From an uncultured Collinsella sp. (GTDB lineage Bacteria; Actinomycetota; Coriobacteriia; Coriobacteriales; Coriobacteriaceae), in assembly GCA_902470265.1 (NCBI GenBank), contig CABRFW010000062.1, forward strand, positions 1 to 8,095: DNA of 8,095 nucleotides, written 5' to 3'. The position numbers and the translations under genes were made by a program. Positions 1 to 8,095 of the stretch are shown here, piece by piece. Numbering within the stretch: the stretch's first letter is position 1; each line of letters starts with the position of its first letter. The notes under the pieces were generated by a model that ran no database searches, was not told where the DNA came from, and saw only the letters and a program-made list of their open reading frames with translations.

Positions 1-311
1 GGGCCGTGGCTGTTGTCCTGACGAGCGCGGGCTACCCCGGCAGCTACGAGAAAGGTAAGGTCATCACCGGTATTGAGGATGCCGAGGCCATGGAGAACGT
101 GACCGTGTACCACGCGGGCACTGCCGTGGTGGGCGGCCAGCTCGTGACCAACGGTGGCCGCGTGCTTGCCGTGACCGCTCTGGGCGACACGTTCGAAAAC
201 GCTCGCAACCTTGCCTACGAGGCCTGCGAGAAGATTGATTTTGAGGGCAAGACCCTGCGTCATGACATCGGCCTGCGCGCGCTGCGTGGCCGCGACGCCT
301 GGGATGCCTAA
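1..311 (+). CDS. purD: Phosphoribosylamine-glycine ligase (GAR synthetase), C-terminal part
   Basis: This is the 3' end of a gene that begins before the window. The open frame runs from base 3 to the TAA at 309-311 and gives 102 residues. PurD joins glycine to 5-phosphoribosylamine using ATP, the second step of de novo purine synthesis, in the cytoplasm. The visible part is its C-terminal domain. It has the GYPGSYEKGKVI segment, the V.HAGT...G..VTNGGRVL core and the VTALGDT.E.A...AYEA helix, and ends in DIG.RAL, all characteristic of PurD. The GTG at 6-8 is an internal valine, not a start. The ATP-grasp catalytic domain lies upstream and cannot be checked. The stop is 12-21 bp before the next gene, depending on the start chosen there, so the two are probably co-transcribed. 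The family call is from recognised motifs and is firm. Confidence 0.95.
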   Translation, partial: AVAVVLTSAGYPGSYEKGKVITGIEDAEAMENVTVYHAGTAVVGGQLVTNGGRVLAVTALGDTFENARNLAYEACEKIDFEGKTLRHDIGLRALRGRDAWDA

Positions 312-332
312 AGTCCGAGAGGGATGAGACGG

Positions 333-1028
333 ATGGACGAGAAGAACGAAGAGCTCGTGGACGCGCAGGTCGTCGAAGAGGACAGCCGCATGTATGAGCA
401 CGCCGAGGGCGAGCCTGGTGGCGAGGTCGCTGACGAGCCGGCGCTGGTGCTGGGCGACGACGACCCGCACGATGCCGAGCTGCACGAGAAGATTCTTTCG
501 GAGGAGTGCGCCTGGAAGGGCAAGATCCTCGACGTCCACCGTCTTGAGGTTGAACTGCCCAACGGTCACCGCAGCGCCCGCGATATCGTTCGCCATCCGG
601 GTGCGGCGGCCGTTGTGGCGCTGACCGAGAGCGGCAAGATCGTACTGGTGCGTCAGTACCGTACCGCCATCGACCGCGTGACGGTCGAGATTCCTGCCGG
701 CAAGCTCGATCCAGGCGAGGACCCGCTCGATTGCGCCAAGCGCGAGCTGCATGAGGAGACGGGCTTTAGGGCCGGCCGCATTCGCTTTTTGACGTCGATT
801 GTCTCGTCCTGCGGCTTCTGCGACGAGATCATTCACATCTACCTGGCCACCAAGCTCGAGTTCGATGCACCCAACCCCGATGATGACGAGTTTGTCAACG
901 TGGATCTGGTGCCGCTGCACGAGCTGATCGACGCCGTGCTCGACGGCAAGATCGAAGACGCCAAGACCGTCGTAGGCGCCTTGGCCTGCGATAGCATCGC
1001 GCACCGCCTTGGGGGCACGGAGCTTTAA
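333..1028 (+). CDS. Nudix hydrolase, ADP-ribose pyrophosphatase (NudF-like)
   Basis: Probable cytoplasmic enzyme that cleaves ADP-ribose or related nucleoside diphosphate sugars to AMP and a sugar phosphate. With the ATG at 333 it has 231 residues. A complete Nudix box spans residues 123-145, with G123, E129, R137-E138 and the metal-binding E141-E142 followed by G144. The preceding VEIPAGKLDPGE, the upstream ELPNGHRSARDIVRHPGA segment and the downstream SCGFCDEIIHIYLA segment resemble bacterial NudF enzymes. Residues 1 to about 52 are an acidic, low-complexity extension (19 D/E in the first 50) that is not part of the fold. Start choice: GAGAGGG at 317-323 sits 9 bases before ATG 333, whereas for the ATG at 324 it is immediately adjacent. 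A third in-frame ATG at 390 also has a purine-rich AGAGGA seven bases upstream and would remove much of the extension. The substrate is inferred from family resemblance. It follows purD and is closed by the hairpin at 1041. Confidence 0.9.
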   Translation: MDEKNEELVDAQVVEEDSRMYEHAEGEPGGEVADEPALVLGDDDPHDAELHEKILSEECAWKGKILDVHRLEVELPNGHRSARDIVRHPGAAAVVALTESGKIVLVRQYRTAIDRVTVEIPAGKLDPGEDPLDCAKRELHEETGFRAGRIRFLTSIVSSCGFCDEIIHIYLATKLEFDAPNPDDDEFVNVDLVPLHELIDAVLDGKIEDAKTVVGALACDSIAHRLGGTEL

Positions 1029-1040
1029 CGAGTGGGGATA

Positions 1041-1079
1041 GCCCTGGGACAAGTACTACTGATTGCTTTGTCCCAGGGC
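1041..1079 (+). terminator. Perfect 12-bp hairpin, probable transcript end after the Nudix gene
   Basis: GCCCTGGGACAA (1041-1052) is exactly complementary to TTGTCCCAGGGC (1068-1079), leaving a 15-base loop. It starts 12 bases after the Nudix stop codon and lies wholly between two genes, which is where an intrinsic terminator is expected. The run after the stem (CTTACGTT) is not a proper U-tract on this strand, and there is none on the other strand. It may therefore be a weak or factor-assisted terminator, an mRNA 3'-end stabiliser, or a dispersed inverted repeat. Confidence 0.6.
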
Positions 1080-1110
1080 CTTACGTTGCTGATATTTCTT
1101 TGAGGATCAC

Positions 1111-2883
1111 ATGCTGAAGAGGTTTCTTTCGTATTACGAGCCCCAGATGGGGCTTTTTGTTGCTGATACTGTCTGTGCTCTGGTGCTTGCCGCCATTGAC
1201 CTGGCGTTCCCCATTATCCTGCGCAATTTGACCGGTGGGCTGTTTACTCAGGGTCAGGCTGCCATTATGCAGGCGCTCGGCATGATCGCGGTGGGCTTGG
1301 TACTGATGTATGCCGTCCGCTGCGCCTGCCGCTACTTTGTGAGCTATTGGGGTCACGTGATGGGCGCGCGCATGGAGTCCAAGATGCGCGAGGACCTGTT
1401 CGACCAGTATGAGCGCTTTAGCTTTGCGTACTTCGACCGCAACAGCTCGGGCGACATGATGAGCCGCGTGGTCAACGACCTGTTCGATATCTGCGAGGCG
1501 GCGCATCACGTGCCCGAGTGGATCATCATCTGCGGCATCGAGATTATCGGCTCGTTTGTGATCCTCTTTACCATCGCTCCGGTGCTGGCGCTTGCCATGG
1601 CCGTGGTGACGGCGGCGTTTGCGGTCGTCATGTTTTGGCAGAACATGCGCATGCGCGAGGTCTTTAGCGACAACCGCAAAAAAATCAGCGGCATCAATGC
1701 ACAGCTGCAGGATTCTCTGGCGGGCATGCGCGTGGTCAAGAGCTTTGCCAACGAGGAGACCGAGCGTGCCAAGTTCCGTGCCTCTAACGACCGCTACCTT
1801 TTGTCCAAGGAGAACATGTATCACGCCATGGGCGTCTATACCGCGACGTATGGCCTGCTCTCGGGTGTGCTCTATGTGATCGTAGTGCTGCTGGGCGGAT
1901 GGCTGGTCGCCCAGGGACAGCTACAGGCGGTCGATATGGCGACCTTCGCACTCTATATTTCGCTGTTCTGCACGCCGCTTGAGACGCTCGTCAATTCGGC
2001 CGAAACGTATCAGAAGGCTATCGCCGGCTTTAAACGTATGGACGAGGTGCTCTCGACCGCGCCGGATATCCAGGACAAGCCGGGCGCTACGGATCTGCAG
2101 GTGACTGCCGGCGCCGTGGAGTATCACGACGTGTGCTTTAACTACGAGGATGTCGAGCTGGGCGAGGGCTATGCCGACGAGCGTCCCGTTATCGACCATA
2201 TGGACCTGTCCATCAAGCCCGGGCAGACCATCGCTTTGGTTGGCCCTTCGGGCGGCGGCAAGTCCACAACCTGTTCGCTGCTGCCGCGCTTTTATGACGT
2301 GGCTGCCGGATCCATTAGCATCGACGGCCAGGACGTGCGTGATGTGACGCAGCAGAGCCTGCGTCGCGCCATCGGCCTGGTGCAGCAGGATGTCTATCTG
2401 TTTGACGGTACGATTGGCGAGAACATCGCCTACGGCAAGCCGGGCGCTACGGCGGAAGAGATCGCCGAGGCGGCCCGTCGTGCCAACATCGATGCCTTTA
2501 TCGAGTCGCTTCCACAGGGCTATGACACGGTCGTGGGCGAGCGCGGCAGCCGTCTTTCGGGCGGACAGAAGCAGCGCGTTGCCATCGCGCGTGTGTTTCT
2601 CAAGAATCCCAAAATCTTGATCTTGGACGAGGCGACGAGTGCTTTGGATAACGAGAGCGAGGAGGCGGTGCAGGAGTCGCTCGAAGAGCTGGCACGCGGC
2701 CGTACCACAATCATCATCGCCCACCGTCTCTCGACCATTAAACACGCCGATGAGATTGCGACCGTTGAGCATGGTCGCGTTGTGGAGCGTGGCACGCACG
2801 AGGAGCTTCTCGCCCGTGGCGGCACCTATGCCCGTTACTATCGAATGCAGTTCGAAGGTGCGCGTGCGCACGAGCTCGACTGA
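1111..2883 (+). CDS. ABC exporter half-transporter (fused permease and ATPase, MsbA/MdlB-like)
   Basis: A 590-residue membrane protein of normal length for a type I ABC exporter, which works as a dimer and moves a substrate out of the cell using ATP. About six membrane segments are visible, near residues 14-37, 52-76, 135-155, 158-176, 242-268 and 275-296. The cytoplasmic loop YFDRNSSGDMMSRVVND (107-123) is typical of exporters. The ATPase half has the A-loop tyrosine Y345, Walker A GPSGGGKST (378-386), Q-loop Q426, signature LSGGQ (482-486), Walker B ILILDE with catalytic E507, D-loop SALD (510-513) and switch H538. All sites are canonical, so a homodimer with two active sites is plausible, and no second half-transporter is adjacent. 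An acidic insertion of about eight residues follows Y345. GAGGA at 1102-1106 supports the ATG at 1111. The next gene starts 19 bases downstream. The substrate (drug, lipid or peptide) cannot be read from the sequence. Confidence 0.95.
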   Translation: MLKRFLSYYEPQMGLFVADTVCALVLAAIDLAFPIILRNLTGGLFTQGQAAIMQALGMIAVGLVLMYAVRCACRYFVSYWGHVMGARMESKMREDLFDQYERFSFAYFDRNSSGDMMSRVVNDLFDICEAAHHVPEWIIICGIEIIGSFVILFTIAPVLALAMAVVTAAFAVVMFWQNMRMREVFSDNRKKISGINAQLQDSLAGMRVVKSFANEETERAKFRASNDRYLLSKENMYHAMGVYTATYGLLSGVLYVIVVLLGGWLVAQGQLQAVDMATFALYISLFCTPLETLVNSAETYQKAIAGFKRMDEVLSTAPDIQDKPGATDLQVTAGAVEYHDVCFNYEDVELGEGYADERPVIDHMDLSIKPGQTIALVGPSGGGKSTTCSLLPRFYDVAAGSISIDGQDVRDVTQQSLRRAIGLVQQDVYLFDGTIGENIAYGKPGATAEEIAEAARRANIDAFIESLPQGYDTVVGERGSRLSGGQKQRVAIARVFLKNPKILILDEATSALDNESEEAVQESLEELARGRTTIIIAHRLSTIKHADEIATVEHGRVVERGTHEELLARGGTYARYYRMQFEGARAHELD

Positions 2884-2902
2884 TTGATATGACAGGAAGT
2901 TT

Positions 2903-3868
2903 ATGGCTGACAAGAACCCTTTGACTCCGGAAGAAGTGACGGAGTTATTCTCCGAAATCGATGCATCCGGTGTCTTGGATCCCACGCTTGCCAAAAAGCG
3001 AACTGAGCGCATGCGTGAGAAGGAGGCCGCGGCCAAGCGCGGTGACAAAGCGGCGCTAGCGCAGCTGCGCAGCGAGGACCGCGCGAGCCAGGCAAAACAT
3101 ATCGACCCGCTGTCCGAGGACGATCCTTCGGGCTCGCAGGTGAGCCATACCATTACGAAGACCGCGATGGCCGTGGTCATCGGTATTTTGGTGCTGATCG
3201 TGGGCATGCAGATCGGCTACGGCGTGATGCGCCGTCTGAATACCGCCAACCTGTCCGAGAGCGTTTCGGTTGATACCGTTTCGACGGCGCTGAAGGGCGG
3301 CCTTGAGTGGGGCAACGGCTTTACGCAGTTCCCGCTCGACTTTACCGTCGATGAAGCCGATGAGCGTACGGGCACGGTCGAGGTGACGGTGTTGGACACA
3401 TCGTCTGCCAACGAGCTCGAGCTGCTGTCCAACGGGCAGATTCAGGCCGCGGCGCTTGCGACCAACGCGTTGCTCAACGATAAGATCGACCGCGTGGTGT
3501 ATAACGTTCACGCCTATATCGACGAGGATAGCAACATTCAGCACGATTCCTTCTTTGGCATGTTCCCCGCGCGCGGCCACCAGAGCGCCATTTTGACGTT
3601 CGTGTGGACCAAGAGCTCATCCAACGCCACGAGTATCGACTGGAAGATGCGCATCGTGAGTATGGATGACACCATCGCCGAGCGCATTCAGAAGCAGGTG
3701 AACTCGGTGTCGTCGTTGATTGAGGACCCGGTGGTGAGCCAGACCAAGATTGACGAGGAAAAAGCCGAGCGCGATCTGGAGCATCGTCTGCATGGCCGCG
3801 AGATTTTCCGTGGCGGCAAGCCCGATCGCACACCGTCCGAACTGCTGGAGCAGGACAAGAGAAAGTAA
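2903..3868 (+). CDS. Single-pass membrane protein of unknown function
   Basis: I do not recognise a family. The 321-residue protein has three parts. Residues 1-86 are hydrophilic and highly charged (an acidic start, then a lysine/arginine/glutamate-rich helix near 27-50). Residues 88-109 form one clear hydrophobic membrane span. Residues 110 to about 265 look like a mixed alpha/beta domain, followed by a charged, probably helical tail to 321. There is no signal peptide, so a type II topology (N-terminus inside, C-domain outside) is the simplest reading, though both tails are very charged. There is no cysteine anywhere. The start ATG at 2903 has AGGAAG at 2894-2899, a slightly short spacing. 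It follows the ABC exporter by 19 bases with no terminator between and is closed by the strong terminator at 3875, so it probably shares the exporter's transcript. An accessory role for that transporter is possible but is inference from position only. Confidence 0.85.
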   Translation: MADKNPLTPEEVTELFSEIDASGVLDPTLAKKRTERMREKEAAAKRGDKAALAQLRSEDRASQAKHIDPLSEDDPSGSQVSHTITKTAMAVVIGILVLIVGMQIGYGVMRRLNTANLSESVSVDTVSTALKGGLEWGNGFTQFPLDFTVDEADERTGTVEVTVLDTSSANELELLSNGQIQAAALATNALLNDKIDRVVYNVHAYIDEDSNIQHDSFFGMFPARGHQSAILTFVWTKSSSNATSIDWKMRIVSMDDTIAERIQKQVNSVSSLIEDPVVSQTKIDEEKAERDLEHRLHGREIFRGGKPDRTPSELLEQDKRK

Positions 3869-3874
3869 GACGTC

Positions 3875-3916
3875 ATCATCCCGCGTGAGCCACAAGCCTC
3901 GCGGGATGATTTTTTT
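3875..3916 (+). terminator. Intrinsic terminator after the exporter/membrane-protein unit
   Basis: ATCATCCCGCG (3875-3885) pairs perfectly with CGCGGGATGAT (3900-3910) around a 14-base loop and runs directly into seven T residues (3910-3916). It begins six bases after the TAA at 3866-3868. This is a textbook Rho-independent terminator and separates the exporter unit from the carAB unit. Confidence 0.93.
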
Positions 3917-3962
3917 AATCCCCGTCCCAGAAAAATCATTATGCATAGAAAGTCATAATTAT

Positions 3963-3980
3963 CATTTCGTAAACATTTCG
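3963..3980 (+). repeat. Tandem CATTTCG direct repeats in an AT-rich island
   Basis: CATTTCG occurs at 3963-3969 and 3974-3980, start-to-start 11 bases, about one helical turn. The second copy overlaps the 13-base dyad ATTTC-GAT-GAAAT (3975-3987). A further inverted pair, ATTATG (3938-3943) and CATAAT (3954-3959), lies just upstream. The island 3931-3990 has only 13 G/C in 60 bases, against a clearly G/C-rich surround. Such an arrangement upstream of a promoter could bind a regulator or serve as an UP-like element, but short repeats in AT-rich DNA also arise by chance. Confidence 0.35.
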
Positions 3981-3986
3981 ATGAAA

Positions 3987-4018
3987 TTAACGCCATGAGG
4001 CATGCTTGCGGTTACAAT
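3987..4018 (+). promoter_or_regulatory. Putative carA promoter
   Basis: TACAAT at 4013-4018 matches the -10 consensus at five of six positions. The best -35 candidate, TTAACG at 3987-3992, is weak and 20 bases upstream, longer than the ideal 17. A start near 4025 would give a leader of roughly 52 bases that contains the whole PyrR hairpin. CATAAT at 3954-3959 is an alternative -10 for a longer leader but has no recognisable -35. The promoter must lie between the terminator ending at 3916 and the hairpin starting at 4040 if carAB is its own transcription unit. Confidence 0.5.
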
Positions 4019-4026
4019 ACCGCGAG
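4005..4026 (+). repeat. Dyad bracketing the putative -10 hexamer
   Basis: CTTGCGGT (4005-4012) and ACCGCGAG (4019-4026) are complementary at seven of eight positions; the odd pair would be G-U in RNA. The inner five pairs (GCGGT/ACCGC) are perfect. The six-base spacer is exactly TACAAT, the putative -10. It may be an operator over the promoter or, if transcription starts further upstream, a second leader hairpin. Confidence 0.5.
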
Positions 4027-4039
4027 GCCTAACTACACA

Positions 4040-4072
4040 CCTTTAAGCCGGTCCTGTGAGACCGGGAAGGAG
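4040..4072 (+). promoter_or_regulatory. PyrR-binding RNA hairpin overlapping the carA ribosome-binding site
   Basis: In the mRNA, CCUU (4040-4043) pairs with AAGG (4067-4070) and CCGGUC (4048-4053) pairs with GACCGG (4060-4065). The hexaloop is CUGUGA (4054-4059). Between the stems is an asymmetric internal loop, UAAG on the left and one G on the right. The segment 4050-4063 fits the known PyrR consensus ARUCCNGNGAGGYU at 11 of 14 positions, including the invariant UCC and GNGAG. The AAGGAG Shine-Dalgarno (4067-4072) is four bases before the carA ATG, and its AAGG is sequestered in the lower stem. No terminator lies between hairpin and start codon. Known biology: PyrR with UMP/UTP binds such loops, and in mycobacteria an equivalent hairpin blocks translation. 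Inferred: high uridine nucleotides switch off carA translation here. The pyrR gene is not in this window. Confidence 0.88.
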
Positions 4073-4076
4073 AATT

Positions 4077-5522
4077 ATGGCGAACAACCATACCGCGGGC
4101 GCTGCCGCCCGCACCTTCGCGCCCAGCGAGCTTTGCCAGCGTATGCTGGCCAAAACCAGCAAGGGCACCTGTGGTCCCTGCATCCTGTATCTTGAGGATG
4201 GGACCATTTTTTATGGACGTGCATGCGGTGCCGAGGGCACCGCGACCGGCGAAGTCTGCTTCAACACCTCGCTCGAGGGTTACTTTGAGGTCATGACCGA
4301 CCCGAGTTATGCCGGCCAAATCGTAACCATGACCTATCCGCAGATCGGCAACTACGGTATCGACGAGACCGACGTCCAGTCGGCCTTCCCCGGCGACGCC
4401 GTGCGCCCTGCGAGCGCTCCGGCTATGCGCGGCATGATTGTTCGCGACATGTGCACCACGCCTTCTAACTGGCGCTCGGCCGTCAGCGTGCCGGAGTATC
4501 TGCGCGCCCACGGCATCGTCGCTATCGAGGGCGTCGACACCCGCGCTCTGGTACGCCACCTGCGCGACAATGGTTCCAAGATGGGCATTATCTCGACCGA
4601 GATCTTCGACGTCGACGAGCTTGCCGAGCGTCTGGCCGCAGCGCCCACGCTGGTAGGCGAGAACCTGGTCAAGACCGTAAGTTGCCCCGTACCTCACGAG
4701 TTTGTGGCCGCCGACCTGCCTGCCACGCATGACTTTGCGCTTACGGCTGCCGCTCCTGCCCGTCACAAAGTGGTCGCCTACGACTGCGGTGTGAAGCGCG
4801 GCATTCTGGAGGGTCTGGTCCGCGCCGGCTGCGACCTTACCGTCGTGCCGTGGGATACGCCCGCCCAGCAGGTGCTCGACATGAATCCCGACGGTGTCTT
4901 TTTGTCCAATGGTCCCGGCGACCCCGACGCCGTGGTGGAGACCTACGAGCAGGTGCAGCAGCTGATCGGCAAGGTGCCGGTCTTTGGTATTTGTCTTGGT
5001 CACCAGATGATCAACCTGGCCTGCGGCGCTCAGATGGAAAAGCTTAAGTTCGGTCACCGCGGTGGCAACCAGCCGGTCCTGAACCTGGTAAGCCGTCGCG
5101 TGGAGATTACCGCGCAAAACCATGGCTTTGGTCTGCTGTTCCCCAGCTTGGGCAAGCTTGTCCCCGAGCTTTCCGGCGGCGAGACCGAGCATGCGGCCGA
5201 TGGGGATCTGCGCGTCTGGGTGCGCCGCGGCATCGCGCCAGTCGTGATGAACGAGCGCTTCGGCCGCATTCGCCTGACGCATGTGAACCTCAACGACGGC
5301 ACCGCCGAGGGCATCCAGCTGCTCGACGCGCCGTGCTTCTCGGTGCAGTACCACCCCGAGGCCTCGCCCGGACCCACCGATGCCCACTATCTCTTTACTG
5401 CCTTTACGCGACTCATGGACGGCGAGGAGAACTACCTGGACATCGACACCGCGAAGGACCGCCTGCAGGGCTGGAACTTTGCCGACAATGGTTCCGCTGC
5501 GACCGAGACCGAGGAGAACTAA
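4077..5522 (+). CDS. carA: Carbamoyl-phosphate synthetase, small (glutaminase) subunit
   Basis: CarA hydrolyses glutamine and passes ammonia through a tunnel to CarB to make carbamoyl phosphate for pyrimidines and arginine. The 481-residue protein has the N-terminal CarA domain, from about 31 (ILYLEDGT..GRA.GA...GEV.FNTS..GY.E..TDPSY..QIVT.TYP.IGN), then a class I glutamine amidotransferase domain with the nucleophile C306 in FGICLGHQM and H426/E428 in YHPEASPGP. The ATG at 4077 has AAGGAG at 4067-4072. A GTG at 4056 in the same frame lies inside the PyrR hairpin and is not a credible start, and ATG 4143 lacks a ribosome-binding site. Compared with E. coli CarA (382 residues, recalled), it has about 30 extra N-terminal residues, a 36-residue insertion between H349 and H402 just before the RLTH strand, and about 26 more residues at the C-terminus (one to three dozen are alanine/glutamate-rich tail). 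Catalytic residues are intact. It is regulated through the leader hairpin and coupled to carB. Confidence 0.97.
   Translation: MANNHTAGAAARTFAPSELCQRMLAKTSKGTCGPCILYLEDGTIFYGRACGAEGTATGEVCFNTSLEGYFEVMTDPSYAGQIVTMTYPQIGNYGIDETDVQSAFPGDAVRPASAPAMRGMIVRDMCTTPSNWRSAVSVPEYLRAHGIVAIEGVDTRALVRHLRDNGSKMGIISTEIFDVDELAERLAAAPTLVGENLVKTVSCPVPHEFVAADLPATHDFALTAAAPARHKVVAYDCGVKRGILEGLVRAGCDLTVVPWDTPAQQVLDMNPDGVFLSNGPGDPDAVVETYEQVQQLIGKVPVFGICLGHQMINLACGAQMEKLKFGHRGGNQPVLNLVSRRVEITAQNHGFGLLFPSLGKLVPELSGGETEHAADGDLRVWVRRGIAPVVMNERFGRIRLTHVNLNDGTAEGIQLLDAPCFSVQYHPEASPGPTDAHYLFTAFTRLMDGEENYLDIDTAKDRLQGWNFADNGSAATETEEN
5511..5516 (+). promoter_or_regulatory. carB ribosome-binding site inside the end of carA
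   Basis: GAGGAG at 5511-5516 lies within the last codons of carA and seven bases before the carB ATG at 5524. The carA TAA (5520-5522) and the carB ATG are separated by one base. Ribosomes finishing carA would be placed on this site, which suggests translational coupling and equal amounts of the two subunits. PyrR control of carA should therefore extend to carB. Confidence 0.8.
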
Positions 5523-5523
5523 C

Positions 5524-8095
<2,572 letters not shown>

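Noticed and set aside
1068..1096. Possible promoter before the ABC gene: TTGTCC (1068-1073), 17-base spacer, GATATT (1091-1096)
   Set aside because: Both hexamers match the consensus at only four of six positions, the -35 lies in the hairpin arm, and the predicted start (about 1103) would fall inside the ribosome-binding site. Too weak to list as a feature.
1081..1824. Minus-strand open frame (247 codons), histidine- and alanine-rich
   Set aside because: It is opposite the membrane half of the ABC exporter. Its composition reflects reverse-complemented hydrophobic codons, and there is no recognisable domain.
1921..3207. Minus-strand open frame (428 codons) opposite the ABC gene and the start of the next gene
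   Set aside because: It spans two well-supported plus-strand genes and their ribosome-binding sites, with low-complexity, compositionally biased translation. It is a shadow frame.
4056..4076. Extended carA start at the in-frame GTG (4056)
   Set aside because: The GTG is in the PyrR hairpin loop, has no Shine-Dalgarno before it, and would translate the ribosome-binding site of the ATG at 4077. The ATG at 4077 is clearly better.
4143..4145. Shorter carA start at ATG 4143
   Set aside because: There is no ribosome-binding site upstream, while ATG 4077 has AAGGAG at proper distance. The extra N-terminal residues are therefore probably real.

Overview
The window looks like chromosomal housekeeping DNA from a high-GC Gram-positive bacterium. 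Codon third positions are strongly G/C. The style of the genes and of the carA leader best fits an actinobacterium of the Coriobacteriia, possibly Collinsella-like. That placement comes from recognising the sequence style, not from a search. All convincing genes are on the + strand, and no mobile element, CRISPR array, tRNA or rRNA was seen.

Layout, left to right. (1) 1-311 is the 3' end of purD (purine synthesis), followed closely by a Nudix hydrolase of the ADP-ribose pyrophosphatase type with an unusual acidic N-terminal extension. A perfect 12-bp inverted repeat (1041-1079) closes this unit. (2) 1111-2883 is a complete half-size ABC exporter. It is followed 19 bp later by a cysteine-free, single-pass membrane protein of unknown function (2903-3868), probably co-transcribed, and then by a strong intrinsic terminator (3875-3916). 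(3) 3917-4076 is a 160-bp regulatory region: an AT-rich island (13 G/C in the 60 bases 3931-3990), a putative promoter with several dyad and direct-repeat signals, and a short leader holding a PyrR-binding RNA hairpin whose 3' side contains the carA Shine-Dalgarno sequence. (4) 4077-5522 is carA and 5524-8095 is carB, truncated by the window end. They are separated by one base and encode the two subunits of glutamine-dependent carbamoyl-phosphate synthetase.

How the parts work together. CarA hydrolyses glutamine and channels ammonia to CarB, which makes carbamoyl phosphate for pyrimidines (and arginine). The leader hairpin matches the PyrR recognition consensus and covers the ribosome-binding site, with no terminator between it and the start codon. 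This predicts that uridine nucleotides, through PyrR, repress carA translation directly, as described for mycobacterial pyr mRNA, rather than through the transcription attenuation known in Bacillus. carB would follow through translational coupling. This leader is the most informative non-coding element in the window. No entirely new system is evident. The least-explained items are the membrane protein behind the ABC exporter, the 36-residue insertion in the CarA glutaminase domain, and the dyad that precisely brackets the putative carA -10 hexamer.
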